Below, piece by piece: positions 52,293 to 59,826 of a stretch of DNA of 59,826 bases. The first letter of the stretch is position 1; the number at the start of each line of letters is the position of its first letter. Origin of the DNA: Betaproteobacteria bacterium (GTDB lineage Bacteria; Pseudomonadota; Gammaproteobacteria; Burkholderiales; Burkholderiaceae_D); contig VGHX01000006.1 in assembly GCA_016868055.1 (NCBI GenBank), forward strand, positions 1 through 59,826. The letters are read 5' to 3'. Below the pieces are notes generated by a model. It was not told where the DNA came from and did not search any database. It saw only the letters and a list, made by a program, of their open reading frames with translations. A program made the position numbers and the translations under genes.

Positions 52293-53660
52293 TTAAGCCG
52301 CCTCAGGCACGCTCGGCAGACCGGCCAGCGCCATCGCCAGTTCCTGCTCGCTGTAGTTCTCGTCTTTGAGGTTACCCGAGAAGTAGTTCTGATACGCCGC
52401 CATATCAAAGTGGCCATGGCCGCACAGGTTGAACAGAATAGTTTCGCTCTTGCCCTCGCGCTTGCAGCGCAGCGCTTCTTCAATCGCGCCTTTGACTGCA
52501 TGGTTCGCTTCCGGTGCCGGCACGATACCCTCATGACGCGCAAACAAAACGCCTGCCGCAAAGCACTCGGTCTGGTGATAGGCCACCGCTTCCAGTAAGC
52601 CGAGTTCTTTCAGATGCGAGACCAGCGGCGCCATGCCGTGGTAACGCAAGCCACCGGCATGGAAACCCGGCGGTGTGAATGAAGAACCGAGGGTATGCAT
52701 CTTGGTCAGCGGTGCCATATGACCGGTATCGCCAAAGTCGTAAGCATAACGACCGCGCGTCAGTGACGGGCAGGCAGCCGGCTCAACGGCCACGATGCGC
52801 GGTTTAGCGCCACCGCGCAGACCCGCACCAATAAACGGGAAAGCAATACCCGAGAAGTTAGAGCCACCACCGGTGCAGCCCACGATGACGTCCGGGTAGG
52901 CATCGGCCATCGCCATCTGCTCCATCGACTCAATACCAATAATGGTCTGATGCATCAGCACATGGTTCAGCACCGAACCCAATGCGTATTTGGTATCTGC
53001 ATTGGTTGCGGCAATTTCCACCGCCTCGGAAATCGCAATACCCAAGCTACCCGGGTGATCAGCGCGCTCGGCAAGTACCTGACGACCGTAATTGGTTTCG
53101 TTAGAGGGCGAAGGCAGGCAGCGCGCGCCATAAGTTTCCATCACAGCGCGTCGATACGGCTTCTGGTCGTACGACACACGCACCTGAAACACCGTCACAT
53201 CAATACCAAACAGCGAACCTGCAAATGACAGCGACGTACCCCACTGCCCTGCACCGGTCTCGGTGGTGAGGCGTTTAACGCCTGCTTGCTGGTTATAAAA
53301 CGCCTGCGGAATCGCGGTGTTGGGCTTGTGGCTGCCCGCCGGGCTTACGCCTTCGTACTTGTAAAAAATCTTGGCAGGTGTTTGAAGCGCTTGCTCCAGG
53401 CGATGCGCGCGGTAGAGCGGCGCCGGGCGCCACAGCTTGTAGATCTCGCGCACCGGCTCGGGAATATCGATCTCGCGCTCCGTCGAGACCTCCTGCAGAA
53501 TCAGCTCCATCGGAAATAGCGGCTCAAGATCGGCCGGGCCGATCGGCTGCAAGGTACCCGGGTGCAGCACCGGTGGCAGTGGCTTGGGCAGGTCCGCCTG
53601 AATGTTGTACCAGCGGCGTGGGATGCGGTCTTCCGGCAGCAGGAATTTAGTCTGCGACAT
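52293..53660 (-). CDS. TrpB-like PLP-dependent enzyme (TrpB2 type)
   Basis: RPAPLYRAHRLEQAL, KYEGVSPAGSHKPNTA (PLP lysine), ETGAGQWGTSLSFA, VGCTGGGSNF. ATG at 53660. Confidence 0.93.
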   Translation of the reverse strand: MSQTKFLLPEDRIPRRWYNIQADLPKPLPPVLHPGTLQPIGPADLEPLFPMELILQEVSTEREIDIPEPVREIYKLWRPAPLYRAHRLEQALQTPAKIFYKYEGVSPAGSHKPNTAIPQAFYNQQAGVKRLTTETGAGQWGTSLSFAGSLFGIDVTVFQVRVSYDQKPYRRAVMETYGARCLPSPSNETNYGRQVLAERADHPGSLGIAISEAVEIAATNADTKYALGSVLNHVLMHQTIIGIESMEQMAMADAYPDVIVGCTGGGSNFSGIAFPFIGAGLRGGAKPRIVAVEPAACPSLTRGRYAYDFGDTGHMAPLTKMHTLGSSFTPPGFHAGGLRYHGMAPLVSHLKELGLLEAVAYHQTECFAAGVLFARHEGIVPAPEANHAVKGAIEEALRCKREGKSETILFNLCGHGHFDMAAYQNYFSGNLKDENYSEQELAMALAGLPSVPEAA

Positions 53661-53706
53661 GCGAGTGTCTCCGTAATCGTTATGTTTTATAAATAGACAT
53701 GCACCA

Positions 53707-53751
53707 GCCGCGCGCATGATAGTAATTTGAAAATACTACCTCGCGCGCGGC
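53707..53751. other. Compound inverted repeat/stem-loop between the SulP gene and trpB2
   Basis: GCCGCGCGC-ATGA-TAGTA-ATTTGAAAA-TACTA-CCTC-GCGCGCGGC: perfect 9-bp outer stem, 4x4 internal loop, 5-bp inner stem. Confidence 0.7.
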
Positions 53752-53841
53752 CGAGTCGCTAATTTACTTGGTGAACATAGGTTTAGTCCACCACCGCTTG
53801 TGTGTGCGGCGTAACAGCGCTTATTTGGCTTTCACCATTTT

Positions 53842-56067
53842 TCAGGCTGACTCAAGCGACCGCAGCTCCTCATTGGTATGCCGTAAGCGATCAGCCAGCG
53901 CGCGCGATAACGAGGCAAACACATGCGATGCCATTAACGGATCTTCAACAGCGTAGCGATCAAAATCGGGGCGCGGCAAGATCAGCAACTCGGTATCCGT
54001 CACCGCACTCACATCAGCCGAGTGCGGATGGTGATCGAGGAAGGACATCTCACCAAAAAACTGCCCTCGACCAAAGGTGGCCATGTGCATACGGCGTGCT
54101 TCCTCGAGTAATAAATCAATACGCACCGACCCATGTGAAATCAGCATCAAGGCATCACCCGGTGTGCCTGCGATAAAAATCGTTTCACCCGCAGCATAAA
54201 AACGCTTATGCACGCAGCGTTGCAGGGCGGCCAGTGTCGTTGGCTGCATATCGCTGAATAATTCAAATTCTTCCAACCTCAGCGGCTTGCCTTCATCCCC
54301 ATGTACACCCAGCGATTTCAGTGTTTCTTCCTCGACCCATTCGAGTGCGTCGGCAAAGTCATCAAATATCCGAATCTCTTCACCGCTATGGGTCACCCCA
54401 AGCTCTTTCAGATACCCACGCAAATTACGCCCGGTCGGCAAGGTAAACGGCAAACGCGACAGTAACAAACTTGCGCCACGCTCGGCTAACTGCGCGCGAA
54501 CGCGGTCCAGCATGTGTGCTGCTGTCATATCAATTGACTGTACCCGCTGAAAATCCAGAATCAGAAAACGGGCTTTCTCAAGATCAGGCTCAAGGGTGCG
54601 GTACAACGCGTCGGTATTACCAAAAAACAGACTGCCTTGTAATTCCACAATCAAATTACTCGCGCCATGCTCGCGCAGCGCCTCACGCTCTTTACGCGAG
54701 CGCACCCGCTTTGAAAAAGTCACATCACCGCGGCTCTTGTGCCGAATCGTCGATGAGTGAATCTGCTCGCGGATAAACATTAAAATCGCCAGCACCACAC
54801 CCAAGGCCGAGGCAGCGATCAAGCCCACCATTTTGGCGACCACTACCACCGAAATAATCACCACAAAATCAAGCAGCGTGACACGTGAGCGCGCCAGATG
54901 AAACAAGTGCCAGTCGATCATCCTGAAACCAATCACCAGCAGCAAGCCTGCCAAAGCAGCCACCGGCAGCCAGCACAGCAACGGCGTTAACACCAAAAAC
55001 GCCAGCATCGACCAAAGACCCGCAAACACACCAGACATTTTGGTCATGCCACCACTCGCACGATTCACCAGCGAGGCGCCCATCGTGCCGGAACCCGGCG
55101 TGCCACCAAACAGCGTTGAAGCAAGATTACCCAGACCTTGGCCAATCAGTTCACGGTTCGAATCATGTCGCGTGCCAGACATTGCATCCAGCACCAAACA
55201 GGTCTTGAGGGTATCGATCGAGAGCAGTACCGCCAGCGTGAGCGCCGGAACAATCACCTGATCCCAGTGCGGCAAAGGCGCTGCACCAAACCTTTCCCAG
55301 GCCGAGACCATGCTGGCCCAAATACCGCCCGAGCCGGTATCAAAGCGCCCGATCACAAAGCTATTGTGATCCAAACTCGCAAGTGAAGGAAACGCAGTGA
55401 GGGCCAGCAACCAGTACATGATGACACCCGCCGCCAAGCCCTGAATCACCGCCGGCACATTACGCGAAGGGAAGCGCGTAGCCACGATCATCATTGCGAT
55501 CGTCGCCGCGCCAATCAGCAAACTCGCACCGCTCCACGCTGCCGGTTGCAGCAAGGCGTTGAACCAGTCCGTACCCGCCGGCACACCCAACAGCTTCGGT
55601 AATTGCGAGGCGATGATAATCAAGCCAACGCCACTCAAGTAGCCGCTCACCACCGGAAACGGCATATAGCGAATCAGCTGCCCGATACCGAATGCGCCCA
55701 ACATAATCTGCAGCAGGCTGCTGCAGACAGCCACCAGAAATAAAATCAACAGCACCGAGGCCGGGTCGCGCCCCTGATGCACAAGCTCAAGCGCCAGCGC
55801 CGAGATCACCGCAGCCGCCGGCGCGCTGGGCGCCGATATCAGCCGCCGCGTGCCGCCCAGCAGCGCGGCTAAAAGCCCGAGAATGGTCACACCGATCAGA
55901 CCGGCAATCGCCCCCTGCGCCCCGAACTGCGGGCCCAGCGGCGCGAGAATCGTCACGCCAAACGCAATCGCTGAGGGCAAGGCCACCAGCATGGCGGCCA
56001 GGCCGCCCCACAAGTCGCCCCTTAGATCTTGCTCATTCGCTGTGGCTTTGCCTGCTGTGCTGCTCAT
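53842..56067 (-). CDS. SulP family anion transporter with STAS and C-terminal cyclic-nucleotide-binding-like domain
   Basis: SulP TM region (GDLWGGLAAMLVALPSAIAFGV), STAS (ARFLILDFQRVQSIDMTAAHML), cNMP-like (AAGETIFIAGTPGDALMLISHGSVRI...GRGQFFGEMSFLDHHPHSADVSA). Confidence 0.92.
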   Translation of the reverse strand: MSSTAGKATANEQDLRGDLWGGLAAMLVALPSAIAFGVTILAPLGPQFGAQGAIAGLIGVTILGLLAALLGGTRRLISAPSAPAAAVISALALELVHQGRDPASVLLILFLVAVCSSLLQIMLGAFGIGQLIRYMPFPVVSGYLSGVGLIIIASQLPKLLGVPAGTDWFNALLQPAAWSGASLLIGAATIAMMIVATRFPSRNVPAVIQGLAAGVIMYWLLALTAFPSLASLDHNSFVIGRFDTGSGGIWASMVSAWERFGAAPLPHWDQVIVPALTLAVLLSIDTLKTCLVLDAMSGTRHDSNRELIGQGLGNLASTLFGGTPGSGTMGASLVNRASGGMTKMSGVFAGLWSMLAFLVLTPLLCWLPVAALAGLLLVIGFRMIDWHLFHLARSRVTLLDFVVIISVVVVAKMVGLIAASALGVVLAILMFIREQIHSSTIRHKSRGDVTFSKRVRSRKEREALREHGASNLIVELQGSLFFGNTDALYRTLEPDLEKARFLILDFQRVQSIDMTAAHMLDRVRAQLAERGASLLLSRLPFTLPTGRNLRGYLKELGVTHSGEEIRIFDDFADALEWVEEETLKSLGVHGDEGKPLRLEEFELFSDMQPTTLAALQRCVHKRFYAAGETIFIAGTPGDALMLISHGSVRIDLLLEEARRMHMATFGRGQFFGEMSFLDHHPHSADVSAVTDTELLILPRPDFDRYAVEDPLMASHVFASLSRALADRLRHTNEELRSLESA

Positions 56068-56122
56068 GCGCCTCCCCCGGGATGTGGCGCGAGTATAGAG
56101 AAGACGCAGCAGCTAATGATAG

Positions 56123-57184
56123 CTAGCTGGCGGAGGGCGGATTAGATCGAGACAGCACCATCACAATATTGCCCAGCAGCTCGTCATCCACCGAGGCCGC
56201 ACCCGGTGCCTCCCAGCAGCCGCTGAAGTAGCAGGCTTGTACCCTGCCGCCGGCGGCGGCGGTAAACGCTAGTAGCTCACGTACGCCGAATTCACGATGA
56301 TGAAAATGCGCATCCCAGTTGCCGCCGCTGGTTGGGTACACCTCTTGCGGGTTAATGCGTTGCGCGATCTTCGACATAGTCTCGCCCCGAAAAAAATTCG
56401 GTGTCGTCAGGTAGAGCACGCCATCATCGCTGAGTAAATCCAATAAAAACTTCAGCAGCTCAACCGGATGAACAAGCAGATGCTCCAGCACCTCGCAAAA
56501 CAAAATATGCGTATAGCGCGGCAACCCTTCAGCTAATGCTGTAAACGACTGCGGCGCCTGTAAATCAATCGTGTGAAATGTACTTGCGCCCAGCTTATGC
56601 TTGGCAACCTCTGCAGTGAAGCCAATATACTCAGCAGGCACCGGGCGATCGGCGATCGCCAAGCTCGCCCCCGGAAAAAATCGACGATAAAGGATACTGA
56701 AATCAGAGGCACCAAACTCGAGCAGGCGTGCATCTGCCCTGCCCGCACCCAGCACAGCCAGCGCATTCATCGTTTCAAAAAAACGCCGCTGATGCGTCAC
56801 ACCGTATTCGTCTTGCCCAATGATTAGTGCGTGCGAGGGGTTTTCAAATACATCGCGCCAAGCAGTCACATAATCATCCCAGCGCACCGAATCACGCGCT
56901 GCAAGCACCTCAGAAAGTTGGCGCACCGCCGGGGGCAACGCCAGCGGCGCCGCGGTACTACGCTGCACAGCGTCAGCGGCCAACTTGCCAGACAAGGCAA
57001 GAAACTCATCTGACTTCATCAAACTGCTGAGCAATCCTTCCGCGGTCAGTTGCCCCGAGCGGAGCTGCGCGGTGTAGTTTGCCAAACCCTCCGCATCAGG
57101 CACGCGATGCAGCACGCAGCGATACGCTAATTCAACCAGCTCGGTGTGACGTGACTTGTCAGCAGAAAAAAACGTACGAAGCAT
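56123..57184 (-). CDS. DUF4214-methyltransferase fusion protein
   Basis: N-terminal DUF4214-like VELAYRCVLHRVPDAEGLANYTAQLRSGQLTAEGLLSSLMKSDEF; C-terminal methyltransferase (LLEFGASDFSILY; ILFCEVLEHLLVHPVELLKFLLDLLSDDGVLYLTTPN). Confidence 0.8.
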   Translation of the reverse strand: MLRTFFSADKSRHTELVELAYRCVLHRVPDAEGLANYTAQLRSGQLTAEGLLSSLMKSDEFLALSGKLAADAVQRSTAAPLALPPAVRQLSEVLAARDSVRWDDYVTAWRDVFENPSHALIIGQDEYGVTHQRRFFETMNALAVLGAGRADARLLEFGASDFSILYRRFFPGASLAIADRPVPAEYIGFTAEVAKHKLGASTFHTIDLQAPQSFTALAEGLPRYTHILFCEVLEHLLVHPVELLKFLLDLLSDDGVLYLTTPNFFRGETMSKIAQRINPQEVYPTSGGNWDAHFHHREFGVRELLAFTAAAGGRVQACYFSGCWEAPGAASVDDELLGNIVMVLSRSNPPSAS

Positions 57185-57240
57185 AGAGCGCCCTTGATCA
57201 AGAGCGCTATGGTAGCGTATCGATAACGCTGGCGATGTTT

Positions 57241-58407
57241 TTATGTCGATGCGCTACGTGATAATCCCAGCGGAACCACCTCCACCGCCTCGCGTAAGGT
57301 ATCGCGGCTCAAGTGTGCGTAGCGGCTGGTGGTACGAATATCTGCATGCCCAAGTAGTTGCTGCACCTCGTACAGACTGCGGCCCGCATTGACCAAAAAG
57401 CTTGCAAAGCTGTGACGTAGGTCGTGAATACGAAACTCTGGTAGGCCAGCCCGCTTACGGCAGGCATCCCAGCTATAAAAAATTGAAATAAACGGCTTAC
57501 CCGTCGCCGGGTTGGCAAAAATATGCTGCCGGCCTGGCACCGCTTTTAGCAGCAGCTCATTTAAGACACGCAGCGCCTCAGCTGATAAAGGAATGTAGCG
57601 AATTTTTCCTGACTTGGTTTTCGGGATACGCCACAGGCGCTGTTCAAAATCAATATCGGCCCAGGTCGCATCAAGTACTTCGCGTTTACGCGCGCCCGTC
57701 AAAATCAAAAACCGAATAATTGAACCGAGCATTGGATTTGGGCTGCACTGAATTTCTTTTAGCAAGGTTTCGCACTGCAACGGCGTCAGGTAACGCTCGA
57801 TACGATTATCATCACGCAGGTTGATCAATTCTTTTGCAGGGTTCTGTACCAGACCGCCCACCCGCCAGCGCTCCGCCAACCTGAAACCATAGCGCAACAA
57901 CACTAAGAACCGGTTACACGTACCCGGCGCATAATCCGCCGCACGCCGCGCTGATACTGCATTCGCAATATCCTTTGGCATCACCTCAGACAACGCCAAG
58001 CCACCCAGCCTGGGAATGATGTGATTACGTATCAAAGACTGATCCGTATCCCAGCTCCGTTTATAGCTGTTTGCGTAGGGAATGTAATGCTCAGTAAAAA
58101 ATTCGCTGACTGTCAGTAATGGCTGCGGCGCAGTGGTCGGTAATACGCTACTACCCGCCTTGAGATCGCGTAAATACTGGCGCGCCGCTTCACGCGCCTC
58201 ATCAACCGTCATCACGCGCGCATCACCCAGCGTGGTGACTCTGGCTTTGCCATCCACCCTGTAGCGCAAACGAAAATTCATACGCCCGTTACGCAATAGG
58301 TCTACATAAAAACCGCGAATCAAAGCATCGAATAGCTCAAGGTGCGGCTTATCCTGCGGGCAGCAGATCTGTGACAGTAGCTCAGTAGTAAGAACCTGCG
58401 ATGACAC
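57241..58407 (-). CDS. Tyrosine recombinase/integrase (copy 1, GTG start)
   Basis: Catalytic set R (TGARKREVLDA), K (KTKSGKIRYIPL), HDLRHSFAS, LLGHADIRTTSRYAHL. Confidence 0.94.
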   Translation of the reverse strand: MSSQVLTTELLSQICCPQDKPHLELFDALIRGFYVDLLRNGRMNFRLRYRVDGKARVTTLGDARVMTVDEAREAARQYLRDLKAGSSVLPTTAPQPLLTVSEFFTEHYIPYANSYKRSWDTDQSLIRNHIIPRLGGLALSEVMPKDIANAVSARRAADYAPGTCNRFLVLLRYGFRLAERWRVGGLVQNPAKELINLRDDNRIERYLTPLQCETLLKEIQCSPNPMLGSIIRFLILTGARKREVLDATWADIDFEQRLWRIPKTKSGKIRYIPLSAEALRVLNELLLKAVPGRQHIFANPATGKPFISIFYSWDACRKRAGLPEFRIHDLRHSFASFLVNAGRSLYEVQQLLGHADIRTTSRYAHLSRDTLREAVEVVPLGLSRSAST

Positions 58408-58516
58408 TATTCACCTCCGGATCGGAGGCAGAATGTACACCGGAAATAACGCCTGTTGAAACACCGTAACAGGCATAAATCACTGAAATTTTTTTTTAGT
58501 CAAACCGTGCGTGTCG

Positions 58517-59764
58517 TTAGCGAGAGGTTTTCGTCGTTATGGTGTCGTTGTCGATTGTTTGTACGTCTTCAGTTTCAATGATACCGATTGTCGATATTTT
58601 TTCTGAAGCGCCAAGCATAAATTCTGATGAAGCCGCATTGACCGCCGCGAGCAAAGTCGCATTACTAAGATGTGCATAGCGCTGCGTCGTCTTGATCTGT
58701 GTATGCCCGAGAATCCGCTGCACCTCATACAGGCTACGCCCTTGATTGATCAGCATGCTCGCGAAAGAGTGACGCAAATCATGGATACGTACCTCAGGCA
58801 AGCCCGCGCGGCGGCGGGCCGTGTCCCAGCCGTAGTACATCGAAACAAAAGGCTCGCTGGTGTTCGGGTTCGGGAAAGTCCAGACACAGTCAGGTAAGCG
58901 AGGCACCGAAGCCAGCAACGACAGCGCCGCCTCAGATAAAGGAATATGGCGCGCCCTGCCCGACTTTGGCAAAGGCACTCGCCATAATCGGCGTGCAATA
59001 TCAAAATCTTCCCATTTAGCGTCCAACAACTCTCGTTTACGTGCACCCGTCAAAATCAACATCGGTATGATGTACTTCAACATCGTATTGTCGCTACGGC
59101 ATACCGCATCATATAAAGCATGCGCCTCGTCTGCCGACAGATAACGCTCGCGATGATTATTTTCCTCGAGCAGCTTGACGCCCTTGGCCGGATTTTTACT
59201 AATACCCGGCGTTTCCCATTTCAGCGCAAGGTTGAAGATATAGCGCAATAAAATCACCAATCGATTCGCACTACCCGCGGCCGCACCTGCTGCGCGACAC
59301 TGCTGATGAATCTGAAAAACATCATCGCGAGAGATATCATCCAAATAGCGCTGACCCAGCTTGGGCAGCAGGTGATTCTTCAGCAAACTGACATCGGTCT
59401 GGCACGAGCGCTTGTAATGCCGCGCGAACGGCAAATAGCTTTGCTCAACAAATTCGGCAAACGTAGGCACCTGGCGTTTGACCACGCGCTCCGTTGCAGG
59501 GTCTTCACCCATCGCTATTCGGGTACGCACTCGCTCGGCCAGCAGCCGTGCTTGCGACAAGCTCACCTCGTCGGCATCAGCCAGCCGAAACTGCCGCGTC
59601 TTGGCGCGCGCGTCTTGGTAGCGCAGGTAATAGGTCTTGCGGCCGCTGCTGCGCACTTCCAGCATCAGCTTGCGGGTGTGGGTATCGAATAGGTCAAGCT
59701 TGCGTTTGTCATTTGGACAACGCGCATCGCGCACCACCGTGGGCGTCAGTGTCAGACTTGGCAT
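58517..59764 (-). CDS. Tyrosine recombinase/integrase (copy 2)
   Basis: Catalytic set R (TGARKRELLDA), K (LPKSGRARHIPL), HDLRHSFAS, ILGHTQIKTTQRYAHL; strong GGGAGGGGG-type SD before ATG 59764. Confidence 0.94.
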   Translation of the reverse strand: MPSLTLTPTVVRDARCPNDKRKLDLFDTHTRKLMLEVRSSGRKTYYLRYQDARAKTRQFRLADADEVSLSQARLLAERVRTRIAMGEDPATERVVKRQVPTFAEFVEQSYLPFARHYKRSCQTDVSLLKNHLLPKLGQRYLDDISRDDVFQIHQQCRAAGAAAGSANRLVILLRYIFNLALKWETPGISKNPAKGVKLLEENNHRERYLSADEAHALYDAVCRSDNTMLKYIIPMLILTGARKRELLDAKWEDFDIARRLWRVPLPKSGRARHIPLSEAALSLLASVPRLPDCVWTFPNPNTSEPFVSMYYGWDTARRRAGLPEVRIHDLRHSFASMLINQGRSLYEVQRILGHTQIKTTQRYAHLSNATLLAAVNAASSEFMLGASEKISTIGIIETEDVQTIDNDTITTKTSR

Positions 59765-59826
59765 CCCCCTCCCTTCCCCGCCGGTAGCTGATGACGCTTA
59801 ATGCAACCGCCGATTTGTCATACAGT

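Overview
The window looks like a chromosomal segment from a betaproteobacterium-like organism. This is inferred from the tig-clpP-clpX-lon-hupB-tRNA-Val-tRNA-Asp-ppiD order plus hpnCDE and the gsp gene order. Most of it is core metabolism and housekeeping. From left to right it contains: the end of a type II secretion cluster (gspL-M-N-D-E-F plus a gspC-like gene); a DUF4214/Ig-like protein and a Tat-lipoprotein PhoD phosphatase; a DadA-like oxidase with NnrDE; a divergent ABC ATPase/tesA pair; mnmH; the protein quality-control block with three tRNAs; an RND efflux pair whose permease ORF is broken by a single-base frameshift; squalene genes hpnCDE; radA, alr and lplT; a DUF1853-udg-rimI-tsaB cluster; an orphan molybdopterin dehydrogenase large subunit; marC; a BrnTA toxin-antitoxin locus; a cold-shock gene; nadB, nadC and nadA; the ldcA-tadA-queD-queE cluster; a HigBA-type toxin-antitoxin locus; an orphan trpB2; a SulP-STAS-cNMP transporter; a DUF4214-methyltransferase fusion; and two tandem tyrosine recombinases at the right edge. 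I did not find a complete, obviously new system. The observations most worth checking are: a Pho-box-like site in front of the DUF4214-phoD pair beside the T2SS genes; promoter geometry predicting leaderless toxin mRNAs for both TA loci; a ~60-bp tandem duplication of the nadC translation start region that creates a look-alike mini-ORF; a hairpin enclosing the Shine-Dalgarno of one recombinase; and a compound stem-loop between the SulP gene and trpB2. No searches or folding programs were run; all family calls come from reading the translations.
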